From assembly GCA_030066985.1 (NCBI GenBank), contig JASJAN010000036.1:1-64000 (forward strand): 64,000 bases of DNA, given 5' to 3'. This document shows positions 1 to 7,957 of the stretch, piece by piece. The stretch comes from Desulfobacterales bacterium (GTDB lineage Bacteria > Desulfobacterota > Desulfobacteria > Desulfobacterales > JAHEIW01). The notes below the pieces were generated by a model, which was not told the origin of the DNA, did no database searches, and saw only the letters and a list, made by a program, of their open reading frames with translations. How positions within the stretch are numbered: position 1 is the first letter of the stretch; each line of letters starts with the position of its first letter. The translations under genes were made by a program, and so were the position numbers.

Positions 1-1
1 T

Positions 2-226
2 ATGGTTGATCCGGACAGCGGCCGGATCGTCGGTGTGGGGATATGCGGCCGTGATACGGAAGGGCTAATCTCCGAAGGAGTCTTGGCCATTGAAATGGGT
101 GCTTTGGCTGAAGATATGGCCTTGAGCATTCATCCGCATCCAACCCTTTCAGAAACCGAGGGCGAAGCCGCTGAGATGTATCTGGGCAGCGCCACCCACA
201 TCCTCTCAAAAAAAATCCAGTCCTAG
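2..226 (+). CDS. lpdA: Dihydrolipoyl dehydrogenase, C-terminal fragment
   Basis: This is the last 74 codons of a gene that begins outside the window. It matches the C-terminal dimerisation domain of dihydrolipoyl dehydrogenase (E3), the FAD/NAD enzyme that reoxidises lipoyl groups of 2-oxoacid dehydrogenases or the glycine cleavage system. The visible evidence is GVGICGRDTEGLISEGVLA followed by the family motif HPHPTLSE, whose second His is the catalytic base supplied across the dimer interface. The first ATG in view is internal, not the start. A related flavin disulfide reductase is possible, but HPHPTLSE is most typical of E3. The partner E1/E2 genes cannot be seen. Confidence 0.85.
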   Translation: MVDPDSGRIVGVGICGRDTEGLISEGVLAIEMGALAEDMALSIHPHPTLSETEGEAAEMYLGSATHILSKKIQS

Positions 227-254
227 GTCAGTTGACATACAGATCATTTTCCCC

Positions 255-283
255 TTGACATAAGTATAGTGAAGGCATATATT
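255..283 (+). promoter_or_regulatory. Sigma-70-type promoter of the ArsR-family gene
   Basis: A perfect -35 hexamer TTGACA (255-260) and a -10 TATATT (278-283) are separated by 17 bp. The predicted transcription start near 290 lies directly beside the operator at 294-307, so a bound repressor would block initiation. Confidence 0.7.
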
Positions 284-293
284 TAGTTTATTA

Positions 294-307
294 GCATATA
301 CTAATAT
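294..307 (+). promoter_or_regulatory. Putative ArsR operator, upstream copy
   Basis: The 14-mer GCATATACTAATAT starts at the predicted transcription start of the regulator. Its exact reverse complement occurs at 649-662, upstream of the next gene. AT-rich sites of this kind are usual for ArsR/SmtB repressors, so autoregulation is inferred. Confidence 0.55.
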
Positions 308-312
308 TGATT

Positions 313-627
313 ATGGACAAAGTCGAAAAGCTGGTTGACATATTTAAGGCCCTATCTGATCCGACGCGCCTACGATTGGTGAAGTTGCTAAATGACTGCC
401 CGCCGGGGGTTTGCCAGGGCGGACCGCTATGCGTCAATGCGCTGGCGCACCAGCTCGGGGTGACCCAATCGGCTGTTTCGCAGCATTTGCGTATCTTGCG
501 GCAGGCGGGTCTGGTAAATGGTGATCGCCGTGGGTCCTTTATGCACTATTCACTTGATCCGGATGGACTAAAAAAATACCGCGAAGCGCTGCGAGAAACC
601 CTGGGCGATGATTTTGTAGCCGGTTGA
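313..627 (+). CDS. ArsR/SmtB-family metalloregulator
   Basis: A 104-residue winged-helix repressor, the usual size for ArsR/SmtB. Residues 12-26 carry the family signature ALSDPTRLRLVKLL. The recognition helix is in GVTQSAVSQHLRILRQAGLV (about 49-68). Cys29, Cys34 and Cys40 lie between the first helices and the recognition helix, where several ArsR proteins bind thiophilic metals or metalloids; Cys40 sits in LCVNAL where classical ArsR has ELCVCDL. I start at ATG 313; a TTG two codons upstream (307) overlaps the operator. No strong Shine-Dalgarno is visible. The paired mirror-image operators suggest that it represses itself and the Cys-rich gene at 700. The inducer is unknown. Confidence 0.85.
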   Translation: MDKVEKLVDIFKALSDPTRLRLVKLLNDCPPGVCQGGPLCVNALAHQLGVTQSAVSQHLRILRQAGLVNGDRRGSFMHYSLDPDGLKKYREALRETLGDDFVAG

Positions 628-648
628 GGCCATTTTTTTTAATTTATT

Positions 649-662
649 ATATTAGTATATGC
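649..662 (+). promoter_or_regulatory. Putative ArsR operator, downstream copy (inverted)
   Basis: ATATTAGTATATGC is the exact reverse complement of the site at 294-307. It lies about 40 bp before the next start codon, so the regulator probably also controls the gene at 700. Confidence 0.5.
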
Positions 663-699
663 GTATATTTTTAAATATTAAAAGAGAGGAGGTGTTATT

Positions 700-909
700 A
701 TGTGTTGTCAAACGACCCGTCATCATGGATTTCAGAGATGGGGCCCGCCAATGGCCTGTGATTGCGGATGCGATGAACCCCCGTATACGCGGCCCCGATT
801 TATGACCAAAAAACAAAGGATTGCAGCATTAGAAACGCATCTAGCGGATCTGCAGGAGGAAGCCAAGGCTGTTAAAGAACACATTGCGCAAATCAAAAAA
901 GAAAAATAG
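700..909 (+). CDS. Small Cys-rich protein with C-terminal coiled coil
   Basis: A 69-residue protein of unknown function. The N-terminal half has two Cys clusters: MCCQTTRHHGF, with CC followed by HH, and CDCGCDEPP. The C-terminal 35 residues form an obvious charged helix (KKQRIAALETHLADLQEE) with a heptad pattern, probably a coiled coil. An excellent ribosome site (GAGGAGGTG, 686-694) precedes the ATG, so it is very likely translated. Paired Cys/His suggest metal or thiol chemistry, and control by the ArsR-type neighbour fits a metal-related role; this is inference. It resembles small DUF5320-like coiled-coil proteins, but I cannot place it firmly. Confidence 0.7.
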   Translation: MCCQTTRHHGFQRWGPPMACDCGCDEPPYTRPRFMTKKQRIAALETHLADLQEEAKAVKEHIAQIKKEK

Positions 910-922
910 CCATGCAATTTAA

Positions 923-952
923 AACAGAGAGGGGCAACCGCTCCTCTCTGTT
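923..952. terminator. Hairpin terminator, probably bidirectional
   Basis: A perfect 10-bp stem (AACAGAGAGG with CCTCTCTGTT) with a 10-nt loop lies after the small Cys-rich gene and before the end of the convergent ligase gene. A T-run follows only in the minus direction, so it should work better for the ligase transcript. Confidence 0.6.
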
Positions 953-1081
953 CCGCACAAACACTCTTTGATGAGGTAAATATTTTCACATTGCCTGCCC
1001 AATTTCTAGTCTTTTTTCCATTTGTCAAACAAGAAATTTTTCGCCCACATTTCAAGACAGGCTATTGAAAGATGGTACGGA

Positions 1082-2728
1082 TTAAATCTCCTTGGCCCAA
1101 TTCCTTAATTCAAATTTTTGTATCTTACCGGTTGAAGTCTTCGGTAGCTCACAGAAGACAACATTTTTAGGCCTTTTGAATCCGGCCATATTTTCCCTGC
1201 AGAAAGCGATTAATTCGGATTCGGTCGTTTCTTCATAACCGCGATTGAGCTCCACAAAAGCACATGGGGTCTCTCCCCATTTCTCATGTGGTTTGGCAAC
1301 GACTGCTACCAGAGAGACTGCCGGGTGTTTGGCCAGGACATTTTCGACTTCAACAGAAGAGATGTTTTCTCCTCCGGAGATAATGATGTCTTTGGAGCGA
1401 TCCTTGATTTGGATGTAGCCGTCCGGGTGCATGACAGCCAGGTCTCCGGAGTGGAACCATCCATTTTCGAAAGATTTTTCAGTCTCCTCCTTATTTTTGT
1501 AATATCCTTTCATGACCGTATTACCGCGAATCATGATTTCACCCATTGTTTTACCATCTCTTGGCACCGTTTCCATCGTCAGGGGATCGAAAATATCAAT
1601 TTCCTCCATCATTGGATACCTCACGCCCTGGCGCGCTTTGATTTCGGCCTTCTGGCCCATGGAACAATCATCCCAATCCGGATTCCAGGCACAGTGAAGT
1701 ACGTGCCCGTATGTTTCGGTAAGGCCGTAAACATGCATCACTTCAAAACCAAGACCCTCCATTTTCTCCAGTATAGCGCTCGACGGCGGTGCACCCGCAG
1801 TCATGGCATAAACCTTGTGATCAATTTTGCGCTTTTCATTGTCCGGTGCATTGGCGATCATATTCAGAACGATGGGCGCTCCGCCGAAATGCGTAATTTT
1901 ATGATCGACGATTAGATCATAGATATCTTTGGCAATGATATATCGACAACAGACGGCCGTTCCTGTCAGAGCGGCAATCGTCCACGGGTATCCCCATCCA
2001 TTACAGTGAAACATGGGTACCGTGTAGAGATATTTCAGATGATTGGGCATATTCCATGCAATGACGCTCCCCATGGACATTAAATAAGCGCCGCGATGGT
2101 GGTAGACGACGCCTTTGGGCCGGCCCGTTGTCCCGGAGGTATAATTCAGTGTAATCGCCTGCCACTCATCAAGGGGCCTCTTCCACTGATAATCGGCATC
2201 CCCTTTTTCCAGAAATTCGTCGAAGGTAAATTCCCCGAGGCATTCTCCCTGGCCATTCTGCAAATTTGCATTCGGGTCTTCAATATCAATCACCAAAATT
2301 TCTTTTTCATGCTTGGTCAGGGCCTCTTTGACCGCAGGAGAAAACTGAGTATCGGCAATAAATGCCTTCGTGTCGGCATGATCCAGAATATATGCGATGG
2401 TATCGGCTTCGAGTCTCGTGTTGATCGTATTGAGAACCGCCCCGGTCATCGGGACCGAGTAGTGTGTTTCAAAAATTTCGGGCGTATTTGCTGCAATAAT
2501 TGAGACCGTATCCCCTAATCCAATGCCGTGTTTTTCAAGGGCGCTGGCAAATTTCAGACAGCGATTATAGGTTTCAAGCCAGGTGTAGTTTCGATCGGCA
2601 TATATTACGGAGGGATAGTTCGGATATATATCTTTGGTTTTTTCGATAAAGGACAAAGGCGAAAGTGGAACAAAATTCGCTGCATTTTTTTCGAGGTCCA
2701 TCTCATAATTATTCTTCTTCGAATCCAC
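1082..2728 (-). CDS. AMP-forming acyl-CoA synthetase
   Basis: A 548-residue adenylate-forming ligase that joins a carboxylic acid to CoA through an acyl-AMP. The P-loop motif TSGTTGRPKG is at 197-206. The adenine-binding motif YGLTET is at 335-340. Substrate-pocket motif TVPMFHCNGWGYPW is at 237-250. The C-terminal lid carries SGGENISSVEVE and the catalytic-lysine motif PKTSTGKIQ. The sequence type matches medium-chain or methylthiopropionyl-CoA ligases. The start is GTG at 2728, because GAGGAGG lies 5-7 nt upstream. It is divergent from a TetR gene and close to a 4-hydroxybutyryl-CoA dehydratase-like gene, so a short hydroxy-acid is a possible substrate (inference). The TetR palindrome at 2972 may also control it. 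Confidence 0.88.
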   Translation of the reverse strand: MDSKKNNYEMDLEKNAANFVPLSPLSFIEKTKDIYPNYPSVIYADRNYTWLETYNRCLKFASALEKHGIGLGDTVSIIAANTPEIFETHYSVPMTGAVLNTINTRLEADTIAYILDHADTKAFIADTQFSPAVKEALTKHEKEILVIDIEDPNANLQNGQGECLGEFTFDEFLEKGDADYQWKRPLDEWQAITLNYTSGTTGRPKGVVYHHRGAYLMSMGSVIAWNMPNHLKYLYTVPMFHCNGWGYPWTIAALTGTAVCCRYIIAKDIYDLIVDHKITHFGGAPIVLNMIANAPDNEKRKIDHKVYAMTAGAPPSSAILEKMEGLGFEVMHVYGLTETYGHVLHCAWNPDWDDCSMGQKAEIKARQGVRYPMMEEIDIFDPLTMETVPRDGKTMGEIMIRGNTVMKGYYKNKEETEKSFENGWFHSGDLAVMHPDGYIQIKDRSKDIIISGGENISSVEVENVLAKHPAVSLVAVVAKPHEKWGETPCAFVELNRGYEETTESELIAFCRENMAGFKRPKNVVFCELPKTSTGKIQKFELRNWAKEI

Positions 2729-2941
2729 GGTTTCCTCCTCTTAATTATGGTCCTGTGGGAAGGGCAACCTGCAGTCCTCAGAAGGGTGCATATTGCCCGG
2801 GATGTCAAATTTTCATAATCGATCCACCTCATTTGACTGGATGCATAGCCGTGTAAAAAATATCGATCAAACGAAACATTTTTATGGAACGTGCTGAAAA
2901 GAAATTCGCAAAAAAGGCCCGGCATATAGCAGAAACTGCAC

Positions 2942-2970
2942 TTGACAAAATAGTGCCGGATTGCTAAGAA
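2942..2970 (+). promoter_or_regulatory. Promoter of the TetR-family gene
   Basis: TTGACA (2942-2947) is followed after 17 bp by TAAGAA (2965-2970), a good -35 with a weak -10. Transcription would start within the palindrome at 2972-2989. Confidence 0.5.
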
Positions 2971-2971
2971 C

Positions 2972-2989
2972 AGACCGACCGGTCCGTCT
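2972..2989. promoter_or_regulatory. Palindromic TetR-type operator
   Basis: An 18-bp near-perfect palindrome, AGAC-C-GACCGGTC-C-GTCT, lies at the predicted transcription start of the TetR-family gene and in the intergenic region shared with the divergent ligase. Palindromes centred on GACCGGTC are common TetR-family operators. Confidence 0.65.
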
Positions 2990-3014
2990 TACCCTTATTT
3001 TGAGGTTATGTCAA

Positions 3015-3599
3015 TTGAATCTTAAAAATACCATCGTTCACGAATCTCTAAAACTCTTCTCGCTTAATGGATTTTTAAGCACATCCATTCAGGATATCCT
3101 CTCGGCTGCCGGTACCTCCAAAGGCGGTTTTTACAATCATTTTGCAAGCAAAGAAGACCTTTTCTTCCAGGTTCTGAACGAAGCCCGCAGAATTTGGCGC
3201 GAACGCAACCTGCAAGGCCTGGATAAAATAGATGATCCCATCAGCAAAATTGAGCAGCTGCTTTTAAATTATAAGGAAAGCTATCTTCTAGACTCAGAAA
3301 ATTTTCCCGGCGGATGCATATTTATTATGTTTGCAGTTGAATTGGGTAACTCACGTCCGCACCTGTCCAGGGAAGTTCAGAAAGGCTTTGTCGGCCTCAA
3401 GACGATGCTCAAGAGAATATTGGATAATGGCCAATCGCCTGCAATGCAATACAGCGGCAATGACACAACCACTGTTACAGAGATAATCTTCAACGGCATG
3501 CTAGGAGCTTCGGTTAATTTCAGTGTGGATAGATCATATGAAGCTCTGGATAAATCCATTAACTCCTTGATTGATTATCTCAATAAACTCAGAGATTGA
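3015..3599 (+). CDS. TetR/AcrR-family transcriptional regulator
   Basis: About 194 residues. The N-terminal DNA-binding domain shows the TetR pattern: ESLKLFSLNGFLSTSIQDI, then AAGTSKGGFYNHFASKEDLF as recognition helix. The C-terminal part is an all-helical ligand domain resembling acyl-CoA-responsive or AcrR-type members. I choose the TTG at 3015, preceded by TGAGGTT, because the longer in-frame start at 2961 lies upstream of the predicted transcription start and runs through the operator. It probably regulates itself and the divergent CoA ligase, and possibly the genes that follow on its strand. A CoA thioester is a likely effector, by analogy only. Confidence 0.85.
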   Translation: MNLKNTIVHESLKLFSLNGFLSTSIQDILSAAGTSKGGFYNHFASKEDLFFQVLNEARRIWRERNLQGLDKIDDPISKIEQLLLNYKESYLLDSENFPGGCIFIMFAVELGNSRPHLSREVQKGFVGLKTMLKRILDNGQSPAMQYSGNDTTTVTEIIFNGMLGASVNFSVDRSYEALDKSINSLIDYLNKLRD

Positions 3600-3647
3600 A
3601 TTTGGCAATATAGAGATATATAAATTTATTGGCAGGAGGAGATTAAA

Positions 3648-3902
3648 ATGATTGATTTTACGTTCACCGATGAGCGGAAAAATGGTGCTCCCGGAGGTTT
3701 ATATCGGCGTAGGTTGTCTGGAAAGCAGCAGCACATGGTCGGTATCGTCGGCGCCCGGGTAATGGTCGCCATCAACAATGATGCCAAATCACCGATATTT
3801 GAGCAGGTCGATTACGGTATTGTCGATGACTGTAGAGAATTTTTGCCCACATTGATCGAACAAATAAAGCAGTACCAGGAGAAAGAAAATACCTGCGAAT
3901 AG
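3648..3902 (+). pseudogene. Fused remnant: acyl-CoA dehydrogenase start joined to ETF-alpha end
   Basis: An open frame of 84 codons with a strong ribosome site (GGAGGAG). It begins with MIDFTFTDE, the typical N-terminus of an acyl-CoA dehydrogenase. From about residue 45 it reads as the C-terminus of electron-transfer flavoprotein alpha: QHMVGIVGARVMVAINNDA, then SPIFEQVDYGIVDD. The bases just before the ETF part read PEVYIGVG in another frame, which is the expected ETF sequence, so there is also a frameshift near 3713-3720. A large internal deletion that removed acd, etfB and most of etfA would leave exactly this. It is unlikely to bind FAD. An assembly collapse is the main alternative. Confidence 0.75.
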
Positions 3903-3959
3903 TCAAATTAATTTTGTCCTTATCGATAACATTTGTCAGGACATGAAAGGGGATAAAAC

Positions 3960-5432
3960 ATGGCAATAAAGAAACGAGAAGACTATCTAAAGGCGCTGCG
4001 CGAACTTAGACCGAATATCTTCAAGTTCGGCGAGCTTATTGAAGATGTTACGACCCATCCTGCGACAAAAAGAACAGTGGAGAGCCACGCGTTGAATTAC
4101 GATGCAGCCAATGATCCGGCATTGCAAGACATTTACTCAACGACATCAACTTTTTCCGGCGACAAAATTTTACGCTGGAACTCCATGATGCAGAGTTCAA
4201 AAGATCTGATCGCCAATATGCGCATGAAACGGCAGAATTATCGGCGCACCGGCAGCTGCACCGGAGCGGTATGCGTCGGGTGGAATGCCATGAACGTCAT
4301 GTGGGCCGTTTGTGGTGAAATGGATGAGGCCAACGGAACTGATTACCAACTTCGACTGAAAAACTGGATCCTATCGGCTGAGAGTAAAGGGCTGACAGTC
4401 GCCGGGGCCCTGACGGATGCAAAAGGCGATCGCAGCCTGAAACCTTCCCAGCAGCCCGATCCCGACACCAACCTGCGGATAAAGGAAGTTCGGGAAGACG
4501 GCATCGTCATTCGCGGGGCCAAGTTAATGATTTGCGGAACGGCAGCTTCCCAGGAGATTTTTCTGCTGCCGGGCAGTGTCTACGGTGAGGCAGATCAGGA
4601 TTATGCGCTTGCCTGTGTTGTGCCCAGAGATATTGAAGGGTTGACTATTGTAGAGGCCACCAGACCCAGCGATCGGAGAGAGCTGGAGGATACAGCTGCT
4701 GTCGAAACGCCGGATACGGGTATTACCCAGGGATGGCTGCTATTCGAAGATGTTTTTGTACCCAAAGAAAGGGTGTTTCTGTGCAAGGAGTTTAAATACA
4801 CCGGGAAGGTTATTCAATATTTCACCGCCAATTACCGCGCCTGTATCGGTGCCTGTGTCGCCGGGCAGGGGGATGTGATGATCGGCGCGTCGGTCCTGAT
4901 GGCACGGCTAAATGGGCTGTCAGCCAAAGTGTTTACTGACAAGCTGGTCACAATGTCCGTCAACAATACGATCACCTACGGCCTGGGGGCCGGTGCGATC
5001 GCTTTGGGCACCAAACATCCCTCCGGTTCTTATTTTGCGGACTCCCATACCGCCCATACCAACAAAGTTATGGTGGCCACCCTGCCATATGAAGTAAAGC
5101 GACTTACTCAGGATATCGGCGGCGGAATCGTCGAAACCGGGTGCATGCCCTCTTATAAGGATTTTACCAATCCGCAGTACGGGCATCTTATTCAGAAATG
5201 TCTGAAAGCCGGCGCCGGATCCGCCGAATCACGATTTAAAGCCGCACGCCTGTCCGAATGGCTGACCATTGGCTCCGGCGTACCCGGTTGTATGCACGGC
5301 GGCGGGTCGCCGGACGGGGCCAAGCTGGTGGTGCGGTTTACGACACCGCTTGAAGAGTACGCCGATTATGCTAGAAAAATTATTAACATCGAGGAGGAAA
5401 TTTCCGAACCGCAGAAAAAGTTAAAGAATTAG
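3960..5432 (+). CDS. 4-hydroxybutyryl-CoA dehydratase-like enzyme (AbfD/HpaB superfamily), altered Fe-S ligands
   Basis: 490 residues, the same length as clostridial AbfD, a FAD plus [4Fe-4S] enzyme that dehydrates 4-hydroxybutyryl-CoA to crotonyl-CoA. The superfamily is clear: an acyl-CoA-dehydrogenase-like core with RRTGSCTGAVCVGWNAMN (95-112), and GACVAGQGDVMIGAS near 297-311. The reference enzyme's cluster ligands, as I recall them, are Cys99, Cys103, His292 and Cys299. Here the first pair is Cys100/Cys105 (one residue more), Cys299 is kept, but the His position appears to be Tyr292, with an extra Cys at 295. Function as a true dehydratase is therefore uncertain. AAAGGGG upstream supports the start. 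The neighbours (CoA ligase, semialdehyde dehydrogenase) fit a C4 hydroxy-acid route. Confidence 0.75.
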   Translation: MAIKKREDYLKALRELRPNIFKFGELIEDVTTHPATKRTVESHALNYDAANDPALQDIYSTTSTFSGDKILRWNSMMQSSKDLIANMRMKRQNYRRTGSCTGAVCVGWNAMNVMWAVCGEMDEANGTDYQLRLKNWILSAESKGLTVAGALTDAKGDRSLKPSQQPDPDTNLRIKEVREDGIVIRGAKLMICGTAASQEIFLLPGSVYGEADQDYALACVVPRDIEGLTIVEATRPSDRRELEDTAAVETPDTGITQGWLLFEDVFVPKERVFLCKEFKYTGKVIQYFTANYRACIGACVAGQGDVMIGASVLMARLNGLSAKVFTDKLVTMSVNNTITYGLGAGAIALGTKHPSGSYFADSHTAHTNKVMVATLPYEVKRLTQDIGGGIVETGCMPSYKDFTNPQYGHLIQKCLKAGAGSAESRFKAARLSEWLTIGSGVPGCMHGGGSPDGAKLVVRFTTPLEEYADYARKIINIEEEISEPQKKLKN

Positions 5433-5812
5433 ATGCGCTACGAAAAATTGCATATTAAAGGTGACGGAAATCTGTGTAATGTTGCATCGACGAATGCTCA
5501 AATTCAAGCTGATCGACAACCAAGCAGGTGGCTTGGGAAATGTGACAGGATACAATTTGTTCAATCAACCTATAAAAAACGGAATTGAATAGCTTTCCTT
5601 TGCCTTATTCGATCGATGATTTTGTTTCATGAGCTCGAAAAGATCCCCTGGTGTGCTGATAACCTTTTGAATAGTTGTTATTTCTATCAACCTGATTATC
5701 CGCCAGCACGCATTCGTGTTGTGGGCTGCGGCGGAATTGTCGTATCAGCGGTGGAATCCGCTTGATGCCTATAAATTTGGAATTTTGATACACTTATTTT
5801 GGAGAGCGAGAA
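5433..5812. other. Intergenic region, no supported gene
   Basis: 380 bp between the dehydratase-like and aldehyde dehydrogenase genes. Only short open frames occur (for example about 50 codons from the ATG at 5433), none with a ribosome site or recognisable protein. No terminator is seen, so read-through is possible. Confidence 0.5.
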
Positions 5813-7240
5813 ATGTTTATTAATGGTCAGTGGGAAAATGCCAAAAGCGCACGCCGTTTTCAATCATTCAATCCCGCATCGGGTGAGCCTATCGGGGAAG
5901 TTCCGGATGGTGACGGAATTGATGCCATCAGCGCCATCGATGCGGCTGCTGATGCCTTTCCGGATTGGTCTTCTCAAACCGCATACCAACGGTCCCAGTT
6001 CCTTTATGCGGCCCATGCATTGATGATGGAAAACCTGGACCGATTGGCCAAGATAATGACCGAGGAGCAGGGCAAGCCCATCGTTGCCGCGCGTAATGAA
6101 GTTAAATACGGTGCCGAATTTCTGCTGTGGTATGCGGAAGAAGCCAAACGCATCTACGGCCAGACCATCCCATCTGCTAGGGCTGATCAACGCTTTATGG
6201 TGCTGCGCCAGCCTGTCGGTGTCGTCGGCGCCATTACGCCGTGGAATTATCCCATCTCCATGATCACCCGCAAGGTTGCTCCGGCGATAGCGGCAGGTTG
6301 CACCATCGTCTTAAAACCTGCCGAAGCAACCCCTCTATGCGCCATAGCCGTTTTTGACATTTTTGCTAAAGCCGGGATTCCTGCCGGTGTCGTCAACCTA
6401 GTGACAGCCCTGGAGCCGGGGCCGATTGGAGCCGCATTCCTGGATGATCCCAGAGTTCGGAAACTGACCTTCACCGGATCGACCCAAATCGGCAAGATGC
6501 TTGCCCGTGAGGCCGCAGCACAGTTAAAGCGGGTATCTTTGGAATTGGGTGGTCATGCGCCCTTTATCGTTTGCCGCGATGCGGACCCGATTCATGCGGC
6601 CAAAGGGCTGGCGCTGGTCAAATTTCTCAACACCGGTCAGGCTTGCATCAGCCCCAATCGTATTTATGTGCATACGGATCTAATCGACCCATTTATTGCT
6701 GAATTGTCCAAAAGGGTGTCAGCACTGAAGGCCGGTTCCGGTTTTGATCCGGGGGTCAGGATCGGTCCGCTGGTCAACGATGCTGCCCTGGAAAAAGTTG
6801 ACCGCCAAGTTCAGGACGCAATCCAGAATGGTGCCGAACTGGTTATTGGTGGTCAAAGACTGCGTGAAGAAGGGCTGGACCAAGGTTTTTTTTATGCACC
6901 GACCATATTGAATCGTGTGACGGCTGATATGACCATATATCGGGAAGAGACGTTCGGTCCGGTTGCACCCATCATTCCCTATGAAAACGAAGACGATCTG
7001 CTATCCATGGCCAATGATACCAGCTACGGTCTGGCATCCTATGTTTATACACAAGACTTGAAAAAGGCCTTTACCTTATTTGAGGGATTGAATTTCGGAA
7101 TCGTCGGCATCAATGATATCAATCCAACTTCGGCGGCGGCGCCTTTCGGAGGCATGAAGGAAAGCGGTTTAGGACGTGAGGGAGCCATCGAGGGTCTTGA
7201 CGAATATCTGGAAACAAAGCTGGGTGGATTTTCCATCTGA
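5813..7240 (+). CDS. gabD: NAD(P)-dependent aldehyde dehydrogenase, succinate-semialdehyde type
   Basis: 475 residues, full length for the aldehyde dehydrogenase superfamily. TEEQGKP at 83-89 is characteristic of succinate-semialdehyde dehydrogenases. TPWNYP (142-147) and FTGSTQIGK (220-228) form the nucleotide site. Glu244 in LELGGHAPF is the general base and Cys278 in GQACISPNR is the nucleophile. The reaction would oxidise succinate semialdehyde to succinate, which links 4-hydroxybutyrate or GABA catabolism to central metabolism. GGAGAG precedes the start. It may share a transcript with the dehydratase-like gene 380 bp upstream. Other short aldehydes cannot be excluded. Confidence 0.88.
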   Translation: MFINGQWENAKSARRFQSFNPASGEPIGEVPDGDGIDAISAIDAAADAFPDWSSQTAYQRSQFLYAAHALMMENLDRLAKIMTEEQGKPIVAARNEVKYGAEFLLWYAEEAKRIYGQTIPSARADQRFMVLRQPVGVVGAITPWNYPISMITRKVAPAIAAGCTIVLKPAEATPLCAIAVFDIFAKAGIPAGVVNLVTALEPGPIGAAFLDDPRVRKLTFTGSTQIGKMLAREAAAQLKRVSLELGGHAPFIVCRDADPIHAAKGLALVKFLNTGQACISPNRIYVHTDLIDPFIAELSKRVSALKAGSGFDPGVRIGPLVNDAALEKVDRQVQDAIQNGAELVIGGQRLREEGLDQGFFYAPTILNRVTADMTIYREETFGPVAPIIPYENEDDLLSMANDTSYGLASYVYTQDLKKAFTLFEGLNFGIVGINDINPTSAAAPFGGMKESGLGREGAIEGLDEYLETKLGGFSI

Positions 7241-7272
7241 CCGCGCCGCATACGAGGATCCGCGATCATCAA

Positions 7273-7298
7273 CACCCACATCTATGAGGGTGGATTTT
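7273..7298 (+). terminator. Possible terminator of the aldehyde dehydrogenase gene
   Basis: The stem CACCCaCAT / ATGaGGGTG (one A-A mismatch) is followed by GATTTT, 30 nt after the stop codon. Confidence 0.45.
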
Positions 7299-7957
7299 GG
7301 CAAAGAAATAATTGCCGAAATACATCAAAAAAATTGCCGTGTTTTCTGAAGATCAAACACTTGACGAACCATATCGTATTTTAGTTCATGCCCCCTCTTG
7401 ACTTCCATTTAGTTGATAAACACATAGTAATCGATTTATAAACATCACAAACGACCTGTTGCCTTTTAGAATTACAATTCACTAGATAAAAAAATATCAG
7501 GATAAATAGGAGAAATTCACATGTATTTGAGAAATTTTTATCATTAATTAAGGATAATGAAACCGTACATATCAGGCATAAAGGCTCTGCCGCATCCCAA
7601 TCGGGTATAGTGTTAAACGTCCACTAAAAAATCTGATTTTACTATGATTGCATCCCATATCTTGTTTGATTAAATAGCGAAGCCCACACTTTGGCTGAAT
7701 TGGGGAATGCGGCTATGAAGACTTTCCGTGCCTATCTGTAAAATCCTTTCTTATTTCCTTTAAAAATATATTCCAAAGCGCTGTTGATGAAAATTGGCCA
7801 GTCAATTTTGGATGGCTTGACGAAATGATCAATTGATACGTCTTTTTTGATTACTTGACCTAAATCAATTACCTTTTTTAATGTCTTTGTTAGATAAAAT
7901 ATAGGCTTATATTTTGTTGATTTGACCATTCGATATTCTTAATTGGAGGCACAGCCC
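7299..7957. other. AT-rich intergenic region
   Basis: About 660 bp without a convincing gene. A 65-codon minus-strand frame (7732-7929) lacks a ribosome site and is not recognisable. The base composition is clearly more AT-rich than the flanking genes. It ends in the leader of the next gene. Confidence 0.4.

Noticed and set aside
1286-1915. Long plus-strand open frame (209 codons)
   Set aside because: It lies wholly antisense to the CoA ligase, whose protein motifs are intact. The frame has no recognisable protein or ribosome site.
2961-3014. Longer N-terminus for the TetR regulator
   Set aside because: It would start upstream of the predicted transcription start and translate the operator. 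TTG 3015 has a better ribosome site.
7732-7929. Minus-strand 65-codon frame
   Set aside because: It is AT-rich and Lys/Ile-rich, as expected by chance. No Shine-Dalgarno precedes it.
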